From: an uncultured Methylophilus sp.
GTDB lineage: Bacteria; Pseudomonadota; Gammaproteobacteria; Burkholderiales; Methylophilaceae
DNA length: 14,115 nt
Direction: 5' to 3'
Assembly: GCA_936943315.1 (NCBI GenBank)
Contig: CAKZJM010000044.1
Location: 1-14,115, forward strand
The notes below the pieces were generated by a model. The model was not told the origin of the DNA and searched no databases. It saw only the letters and a program-made list of their open reading frames with translations. Below, piece by piece: positions 1-5,222 of this stretch (positions are counted from its first letter, which is position 1; the number at the start of each line of letters is the position of its first letter). The position numbers were made by a program, and so were the translations under genes.

Positions 1-19
1 ATAATTATTCTTAGGCAAT

Positions 20-44
20 AAAAAAGGCGCATTAAGCGCCTTTT
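20..44 (-). terminator. Intrinsic terminator after the 70-residue gene
   Basis: GGCGC and GCGCC form a short stem that A/T pairs extend to 9 bp (22-30 with 36-44) around a 5-nt loop. On the minus strand the stem is followed by six T residues (plus positions 20-25), and on the plus strand by only four. It therefore works best for minus-strand transcription leaving the small gene that stops at 94, and may also stop plus-strand reads coming from outside the window. Confidence 0.75.
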
Positions 45-93
45 GAGTTCGCAATTACGGGCAGGTTCTTAACGCCAGCCTATCCTCCCCATG

Positions 94-306
94 TTAGGGG
101 CGTACCCACTGCATTTTTATATGTGGTGTACGTGCTTTCGAGTCTTTAGAAACCATATTGCAGCTGATAATCTCGCAACGCCAATACATCTGGCGGATTT
201 TCTCATCAGCCTCGCTGCGTGTTTTGCCGAATACCTGCAAGTTCTCAACCAGCACACCATTCGCACTGCGAATCGTGTACAAAAACTTTCCTGGAAGATT
301 CATCAT
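94..306 (-). CDS. Small hypothetical protein, 70 aa
   Basis: Function not recognised. The product is 70 residues, soluble, with no signal peptide or membrane segment. The first ~50 residues read like a compact alpha/beta domain (pattern GKFLYTIRSANG, then VENLQVFGKTRSEADEKIRQMY, two cysteines around residues 44-49). The tail is basic and lower in complexity. The impression of a conserved small betaproteobacterial protein is from memory and unverified. Start: two ATG codons in tandem, with a GGGGTGA purine stretch about 7 nt upstream. A well-formed sigma70 promoter lies 40 bases upstream and an intrinsic terminator follows at 20-44, so this is probably a monocistronic gene independent of the sir2-herA operon. 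An overlapping plus-strand frame over the same region has no comparable signals. Fairly sure it is coding, unsure what it does. Confidence 0.6.
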   Translation of the reverse strand: MMNLPGKFLYTIRSANGVLVENLQVFGKTRSEADEKIRQMYWRCEIISCNMVSKDSKARTPHIKMQWVRP

Positions 307-347
307 TCAATGTCACCCCGGTGATTATTGGTGTAAACCACACCATA

Positions 348-376
348 TTTATATTGATATATCGCTACCATATCAA
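348..376 (-). promoter_or_regulatory. Sigma70-type promoter overlapped by an inverted repeat
   Basis: On the minus strand a TTGATA -35 box (371-376) and a TATAAA -10 box (348-353) are separated by exactly 17 bases, each one mismatch from consensus. TTGATAT at 354-360 and ATATCAA at 370-376 form a perfect 7-bp inverted repeat with a 9-bp spacer, covering the -35 box and the whole promoter spacer. That geometry suits a repressor operator. A second small stem (GGTGT/ACACC, 330-344) lies just downstream near the expected transcript start. The promoter drives the 70-residue gene. The regulator is unknown. Confidence 0.6.
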
Positions 377-511
377 AGAACTTTAGGGATGTATAGATTG
401 TAAAGATGGTTTTTTTATAGTTAATTCAACAATTTAAAGGGTTTTTTGCATAAAACGCATATGATTTCAGTCCTAAATAACACTTATTAGAGAGATTAAA
501 ATTGTATCCAG

Positions 512-2545
512 TTAGCCAGTTCGTGCAAAAGGATATGCATTTTTGATATAAGTGTTCAAAAATTGCCCTTTGGACGGTGCCTGAATTAACTGTTCATAGA
601 GCCCTAAGTCTACGTTGTAGTATTGATAAATCGAACCATTATTAAACTCAACTTCTAAAGTTTGAGAGGCTTCTTCATAACCAATAGACGAAATATTTGA
701 AGAGCCAACAGGTAATCTAATCATTTCTGTATCCTCAATTGGTGTTTTAGTAATATTTAGTTCTTCTGACGTTGCAGTAACGCTTTGCGATCGCCATGAT
801 GCAATAACTCTATCGTATCCCTCACCAACTCTTCTTGTTGCCCATGAGGAAGATACTTGAGGATCTGAACTCTTTGGTTGATATTTCTCTTCAGGCATTG
901 TTATTCTGCATCTAACAGGAAGACGGGCCGCTTCTCCTGTAATGATCGCTTCACCTGTTCTAAGAACAGGCAATAAATCCATTAATCCTGCGAGATTGTC
1001 AGGTAAAGTTCCTTTTACTCTCGCTCTATCAACTGGATTGGAAAGTCTAAGAGCAACTATTGTCCCGCATTGAGAGAGAATAGTTTCATCAACCTCAGTT
1101 GGTCTTTGCGAGACTACCATCGCTCCAATTCCATACTTTCGACCTTCTTTAGCGATTCTTTTTACTATATCTACAGTAGCTCCTTTATCAGAACTTAGAT
1201 AACGATGTGCCTCTTCCATTACAACGAGCAAGGGGCGTAAAACACCACCTTCCGTTTTCTCTCTACTCCAAAATAATGCTTCATAAATTATTCTGAGAAT
1301 GGACCCTATTAATCTTTCTAACACGTTACTTGGAACGCCTGACAAATCTAAAATGGTTATTTGTTTATCATGTCCAAGCCATCCTCGCAAAAGGTCATCT
1401 AAATCAGAAGCACAAACTCCATTAAGAGCTGGCTCCCAAGGGCCTGGGTGCAGCATAAAGTCATAGCGCTTATCCAATAATTTGGAACGCATATAATTCA
1501 GCTGGCGTTTAATCCCCTTGGCTGCAGAATTCAAATAAGGTCCAGCAGCGCCCATTGCATGAGGAGTGTAACGAGGAGGAATTAAATTATTTGCATCTCC
1601 AGCATCTTCTAAAGCTGGAATGTCTCTTTGTGGCCCTGTAAAAGTTGAAGTTTCAAAATTAAATAAGTCATACCAAAGTTTTTTTAGACTAAATGGTATG
1701 GGGCTATCAACAGTTATGGAGTTGGCATTTATTCCAGGTACTGGTGTATTTAATATGCGTGCTATTTTTAATTCTTGAATTTTGTCAGTGAAGGCTATCT
1801 CTTGGTTCTCATTTGTTGCTCCAGCCACAAACTCTAATAATTCTTGCGCCTCTAAAGCCCAATATGGCACATATAATGGATCTTCACCGACCTGTGGAGT
1901 CGCACTGAATACTTTTGCTATGTCGGAGAGTGCGGCTTTGTATTCACCATGTATATCTAAGAGAAGTATTCTTGATGCAGGAGAGCTGGGTATTCCTTCA
2001 TTCTGGCCAACAATTGAGCGTAATAAGCTAGTAACTGTTGTAGATTTACCCGATCCAGTAGAGCCAAGAATGGCTGAGTGTCGAGTAACTAAAGAATCTA
2101 GTGATATTTTAACGGTTATATTTTCTGCGCTAGATAATGTTCCAATTGGTGTTTGATCACTTCCACCTACTCCATAAATTCTTCGCAGATCGCTTTCAAT
2201 GACTATATGAACTGCGTCTCCAATATTAGGATGCTGACTCAGACCTCGTTCAAATAAACCTCCGACTGCTTCACCAGCAAGCTCTACTCTCATCCATCTT
2301 CCAGAGTCGGAATATCCTACTGGAAGATTAGCAGGAGCAGCCGTCGCTCCTACCTCACAGACTACTCCATATAAGTCTTGATAACCTTGAGGGATACGTA
2401 CGAAACTACCAACTTGACCTACTCTGTAAGTGTTTCCATTAATAATAGCCAAACCCGAGTCTAAAGATTCAGCTAGCTTTACTGTAATAGACGCACCTGA
2501 AACAGCGACTACACTTCCTGCAAAAGTCGGATCTCGTCCACTCAT
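512..2545 (-). CDS. herA: HerA-type ATPase of a SIR2-HerA defence system, with C-terminal KTSC domain
   Basis: A 677-residue HerA/FtsK-superfamily ATPase that would form a hexameric DNA-translocating ring in the cytosol. Domains in order: an N-terminal HAS-like beta barrel (about 1-125); a RecA-like core with Walker A GSTGSGKST (161-169), the HerA signature LLLDIHGEY (194-202), Walker B LLVVMEEAH (439-447, acidic E444/E445) and a sensor stretch ending SQRP (479-482); then a linker from about 560. The last ~65 residues (613-677) match a KTSC domain: SSNI, GY, TLEVEF, the central YQY, a SKG turn and the terminal YPF. The start ATG overlaps the sir2 stop as ATGA, with an AAGG about 10 nt upstream, implying translational coupling. 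No NurA nuclease is adjacent, so this is not the DNA-repair HerA-NurA pair. In published SIR2-HerA systems the ATPase forms a large complex with the SIR2 protein that protects against phage. The ATPase identity is very secure, the defence role strongly supported by the partner, and the KTSC call good. Confidence 0.93.
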   Translation of the reverse strand: MSGRDPTFAGSVVAVSGASITVKLAESLDSGLAIINGNTYRVGQVGSFVRIPQGYQDLYGVVCEVGATAAPANLPVGYSDSGRWMRVELAGEAVGGLFERGLSQHPNIGDAVHIVIESDLRRIYGVGGSDQTPIGTLSSAENITVKISLDSLVTRHSAILGSTGSGKSTTVTSLLRSIVGQNEGIPSSPASRILLLDIHGEYKAALSDIAKVFSATPQVGEDPLYVPYWALEAQELLEFVAGATNENQEIAFTDKIQELKIARILNTPVPGINANSITVDSPIPFSLKKLWYDLFNFETSTFTGPQRDIPALEDAGDANNLIPPRYTPHAMGAAGPYLNSAAKGIKRQLNYMRSKLLDKRYDFMLHPGPWEPALNGVCASDLDDLLRGWLGHDKQITILDLSGVPSNVLERLIGSILRIIYEALFWSREKTEGGVLRPLLVVMEEAHRYLSSDKGATVDIVKRIAKEGRKYGIGAMVVSQRPTEVDETILSQCGTIVALRLSNPVDRARVKGTLPDNLAGLMDLLPVLRTGEAIITGEAARLPVRCRITMPEEKYQPKSSDPQVSSSWATRRVGEGYDRVIASWRSQSVTATSEELNITKTPIEDTEMIRLPVGSSNISSIGYEEASQTLEVEFNNGSIYQYYNVDLGLYEQLIQAPSKGQFLNTYIKNAYPFARTG

Positions 2546-3774
2546 TCATCTTCTGCCTTATTTATATTTGTCGAAGCTGCTGCTTCAATTACGGCTGGTT
2601 GTTCGCTAACTTCTTTACGTATATCTGATGCTTGCGCGAGAGCGCAAAATCGTGAAAAATACGCGAAATCACCAAGTAAAAATACGCTATTCTCAGTATT
2701 TCTCTTACCCCAAAAACTTGCACGAATATTAAGCCAGTTTTTAGGTGGTTCCCCAATTCTCCAGTTACCCTGGATGCCATTTATAATTGCTCCGTCTGAG
2801 GCATATACACTCAAGTTTGGCCTCAAAAGAGCTAGCTTTTTAGCAGGTTCTTCCTTGTCTAGATTCTGATATTGGAAGGCAATTACCGCAGTATTGGAAT
2901 TCATGCTTAATGCTTCATCCAAAACTGCGCACACATGAGCGTCTCTAAAGGAGAACCCGATGGCAAGAAGCAAAGTGTCTGGAGTTAGTAAGAAATCTTT
3001 CAAGCGCTCAAAGAGAGCTGAGTATGGCTGTTTTTGTGTTAAATCATATTTGAGATGATCTGGATAAACGAGTTGATTAGCTAGTTTTCCTTTACCCCGT
3101 ACGACAGATCCATTTTCTAATGCCCAGCCTATTGATCCGTGTAACTTCCATAAGCGAGACCATCTTGCGGGCAAATCATCACTGGCAACAGTTACAGGAT
3201 CAAAAAATGGTGAACTTCCTCCAGTAAAACCATCAAAATACGGTGCTCGTGCATTTTCAAAAGCTTCTTCAAATAGAAGGTCATAATTAGTAGTGAAAAT
3301 TTCAACAGCATGAGATCGGAGAGTTCCGCTAATCCAAGAAATTAGCTCATGATAGGCATTGCGCTCTAAGGGCAGGCTTGCTCCTACTGCCTCCCCAATG
3401 GTTTTACATATTTCTTTGCCTAATATTTCATATCCTTCAGAATTCAATCCATTTACTTCAATTTTCCCTAAAACCTGCTGAAGAAGTCTGATGCGAGACA
3501 GGATTGACTCAACATTTGCACCATCTCCCAATTCTGTACGAATTGCATTAGCTGCCGTTGCCGCATTTCCAGTTAAGCTCTCCAAACATCTATCTGTAAG
3601 TGTTGTTATGTCGGGAATAAGTGGAGACCCATTCTGATCTAATTTTCCTTGAGAATTTGTGCGAAGTGCCAAAGGAGCGCCGGCACCCACTAAAATACCA
3701 ATTCTTTTACGTCCTTGAGACAGAATTTGTCTAAGGTCTGCAATGTAACGGTCTGGGTTGTGAGTACTTTCCAT
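2542..3774 (-). CDS. SIR2-family protein, putative NADase of a SIR2-HerA defence system
   Basis: A 410-residue SIR2-like protein of the anti-phage type rather than a chromatin-type deacetylase: it has no zinc-finger cysteine quartet. The NAD-binding glycine loop GILVGAGAP is at 26-34. The catalytic TTNYD (161-165, N163) and KLHGS (210-214, H212) motifs are both intact, followed by YPDH (237-240) and GFSFRD (273-278). The residue after GAG is followed by Pro where many relatives have Ser. Beyond the Rossmann core, the last ~70 residues form a short C-terminal extension of unknown role. Family knowledge: defence SIR2 proteins hydrolyse NAD+ on phage infection, and in SIR2-HerA the partner ATPase regulates this. 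Start: GGGAG lies 6 nt before the ATG. It is the first gene of a two-gene operon, divergent from rlmF across ~190 bp. Base composition is A+T-richer than the flanking genes, consistent with transfer. NADase activity is inferred from the family, not shown here. Confidence 0.92.
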   Translation of the reverse strand: MESTHNPDRYIADLRQILSQGRKRIGILVGAGAPLALRTNSQGKLDQNGSPLIPDITTLTDRCLESLTGNAATAANAIRTELGDGANVESILSRIRLLQQVLGKIEVNGLNSEGYEILGKEICKTIGEAVGASLPLERNAYHELISWISGTLRSHAVEIFTTNYDLLFEEAFENARAPYFDGFTGGSSPFFDPVTVASDDLPARWSRLWKLHGSIGWALENGSVVRGKGKLANQLVYPDHLKYDLTQKQPYSALFERLKDFLLTPDTLLLAIGFSFRDAHVCAVLDEALSMNSNTAVIAFQYQNLDKEEPAKKLALLRPNLSVYASDGAIINGIQGNWRIGEPPKNWLNIRASFWGKRNTENSVFLLGDFAYFSRFCALAQASDIRKEVSEQPAVIEAAASTNINKAEDE

Positions 3775-3861
3775 GATTCTCCCTGTACTATCATCCTTAG
3801 ATTGTTTTACTTAAATTTTGTTGTAGGATAAATAATACTCCTAACTTAATTTTTAGTGCCG

Positions 3862-3917
3862 AAGGCTTTAAAACCTTTGAAGGCCTATTTATAAAATATG
3901 CATTAAAGTAACAGCAA
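3862..3917. promoter_or_regulatory. Divergent promoter region for sir2-herA and rlmF
   Basis: On the plus strand TTTAAA (3867-3872) and TATAAA (3890-3895) are separated by 17 bases, a fair promoter for rlmF. On the minus strand TTGCTG (3912-3917) and TATAAA (3888-3893) are separated by 18 bases, a weaker candidate for sir2. The two -10 boxes overlap, so the genes would compete for polymerase. A 16-bp near-palindrome (3862-3877, AAGGCTTTAAAACCTT, one mismatched pair) overlies the rlmF -35 box. The rest of 3775-3924 is A+T-rich with no gene visible. Confidence 0.35.
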
Positions 3918-3966
3918 CCTAAGGATGGCCTGCTACTCTATTGGCGTACTTTCTTATTCAATATTG

Positions 3967-4887
3967 ATGAAACCTGATCTATCTTCTTCTCTCCTGCATC
4001 CATGCAACCAACATCGCAATGGCTATGATTTTTCTACGTTGGTACACGCACATTTAGCTCTTTCTCAATACGTCCGCCCAAACGCTTACGGTGATGCTTC
4101 AATAGACTTCGCCAACCCGCAAGCTGTGAAAGCGCTCAACCAAGCCTTGCTCAAGCACTTTTACGGCGTGGCGGTGTGGGATATTCCAAAGAATTACTTA
4201 TGTCCGCCTATCCCTGGGCGGGCGGATTATGTGCATTATCTGGCGGATTTATTGGCCGATAGCGGCATCACTGAACAAGTGCGATTGCTGGATATTGGTA
4301 CGGGGGCGAATCTGGTTTATCCGCTGATTGCTGCGCATGCTTATGGCTGGCAATGTGTGGGTGTGGATATTGATGCAAAGGCTTTGCGCAATGCGCAGCA
4401 GATTGTTGAGGCGAATGGGTTGCAGCAGCAGATCAGTGTGCGTCAGCAGCCTAACCCCAGCGCAATTTTCAAGGGCGTGATTTTACCGGGCGAGCAATTC
4501 ACCTTCACTTTATGTAACCCGCCTTTTCATGCTTCAGCTGAAGAAGCGTTGGCGGGTACGCAGCGTAAATGGCGCGGCTTGGGTAAAAAGCCACCACAGG
4601 CGTTAAATTTTGGCGGGCAATCTAATGAGCTATTCTGTGAGGGCGGTGAGGCGGCGTTTTTAACCACCATGATTCGCGAGAGCAAGCTGTTTGCCAAACA
4701 GTGCGTGTGGTTTACCACGCTGGTTTCTAAAGCGACTAATCTGCCGCTGGTGTATCGTGAGTTAAAGAAAGTGCAGGCGGTGACGGTGAAAACGGTGGAG
4801 ATGGCGCAAGGGCAGAAGCAAAGCCGTTTTGTGGCGTGGAGTTTTCAGGCTGTGGCTGCTAAAAAGCGCGATTCATCAGCGGCTTAA
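3967..4887 (+). CDS. rlmF: 23S rRNA (adenine(1618)-N(6))-methyltransferase
   Basis: This SAM-dependent methyltransferase places N6-methyladenosine at A1618 of 23S rRNA. From the preferred start it has 306 residues, close to the ~308 of E. coli RlmF. Visible signatures: the RNYD-like N-terminal region with the conserved block CPPIPGRADY (79-88), the SAM-binding loop LLDIGTGAN (107-115), the catalytic NPPFH (184-188), the family stretch ALNFGGQ with ELFCEGGE, and near the C terminus EMAQGQKQSRF. Start choice: an in-frame ATG at 3925 would add 14 residues without homology, and its AAGG touches the ATG with no spacing. The ATG at 3967 aligns with the E. coli N terminus (LHP at residue 10) but has no clear ribosome site, so the start is not certain. 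It is divergent from sir2 and closed by a hairpin at 4892-4913. The base composition here returns to that of the housekeeping genes. Confidence 0.95.
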   Translation: MKPDLSSSLLHPCNQHRNGYDFSTLVHAHLALSQYVRPNAYGDASIDFANPQAVKALNQALLKHFYGVAVWDIPKNYLCPPIPGRADYVHYLADLLADSGITEQVRLLDIGTGANLVYPLIAAHAYGWQCVGVDIDAKALRNAQQIVEANGLQQQISVRQQPNPSAIFKGVILPGEQFTFTLCNPPFHASAEEALAGTQRKWRGLGKKPPQALNFGGQSNELFCEGGEAAFLTTMIRESKLFAKQCVWFTTLVSKATNLPLVYRELKKVQAVTVKTVEMAQGQKQSRFVAWSFQAVAAKKRDSSAA

Positions 4888-4891
4888 TTTC

Positions 4892-4913
4892 AATAGGCTC
4901 AATCAAGCCTATT
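4892..4913. terminator. Hairpin between converging rlmF and the 57-residue gene
   Basis: AATAGGCT (4892-4899) and AGCCTATT (4906-4913) form a perfect 8-bp stem with a 6-nt loop, starting 5 bases after the rlmF stop and overlapping the stop of the converging small gene. There is no strong T-run on either side (only a short ATT/TTT context), so it may be a weak bidirectional terminator or an RNA 3'-end stabiliser. Confidence 0.5.
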
Positions 4914-5082
4914 CTTCATCTATCACATCGCCTTTAATCGGCGCTTGACCACCTGATCTGTTCATCATCGCATCAAACTTTTCATAGTCTGCCTGTTGTT
5001 GGCGTTCACTAAAAAACTTGGCGGGTTCAGTTGTTTCTTTGACGGGTTTTTTCAAAGGCAGGTTATTAGATAAGTCACTCAT
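4909..5082 (-). CDS. Small acidic/basic hypothetical protein, 57 aa
   Basis: A 57-residue reading frame translated by hand from 5082 (ATG) to a TAG at 4909-4911. It begins MSDLSNNLPLKK and ends GDVIDEE. The middle is charged and Gln-rich (ERQQQADYEKFDAMMNRSGG) and the tail acidic, with no signal peptide, membrane segment or cysteine. It looks like a small, largely helical or disordered cytosolic protein; no family recognised. Support for coding: a good promoter (CTGACA, 16 bp, TATGAT) about 100 bases upstream, normal codon use, and a fit exactly between two hairpins. Against: no convincing Shine-Dalgarno sequence before the ATG. It lies downstream of and in line with the GGDEF-EAL gene (140-base gap), but its own promoter suggests separate expression. 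Confidence 0.55.
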   Translation of the reverse strand: MSDLSNNLPLKKPVKETTEPAKFFSERQQQADYEKFDAMMNRSGGQAPIKGDVIDEE

Positions 5083-5180
5083 TTGAAGCGCTTTAAGAAT
5101 TTGATTTATTGATGATAGCGGATGATGCTATTTCTTAAAAGATGAAATCTTTGTCTGGTCTTTTATAACAGACGCATTTA

Positions 5181-5208
5181 ATCATATATTTAATTTCGGA
5201 AATGTCAG
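5181..5208 (-). promoter_or_regulatory. Candidate promoter for the 57-residue gene with a structured leader
   Basis: On the minus strand CTGACA (5203-5208) and TATGAT (5181-5186) are separated by 16 bases, each one mismatch from the sigma70 consensus. Transcription would start near 5174, leaving a ~90-nt leader. That leader holds three small stems: GTCTG/CAGAC (5153-5173), AAAGAT/ATCTTT (5138-5152) and ATAGC/GCTAT (5115-5131). The first could also serve as a weak stop for the preceding GGDEF-EAL transcript. Confidence 0.5.
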
Positions 5209-5222
5209 GCTAAGATTATTGA

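Noticed and set aside
91..403. Two overlapping plus-strand frames (91-324 and 158-403) over the 70-residue gene
   Set aside because: They lack ribosome sites and promoters, while the minus-strand frame has a promoter, a purine-rich start and a terminator.
1782..2156. 124-codon plus-strand open frame opposite herA
   Set aside because: It runs antisense through the Walker A region of HerA, with no start signal and no domain.
512..3774. Classical HerA-NurA DNA end-resection operon
   Set aside because: The partner gene has SIR2 motifs, not a NurA nuclease fold, and no nurA-like frame is nearby.
3925..3966. Longer rlmF start at 3925
   Set aside because: The AAGG abuts the ATG with no spacing and the 14 extra residues have no counterpart in E. 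coli RlmF. Not fully excluded, because the 3967 ATG also lacks a ribosome site.
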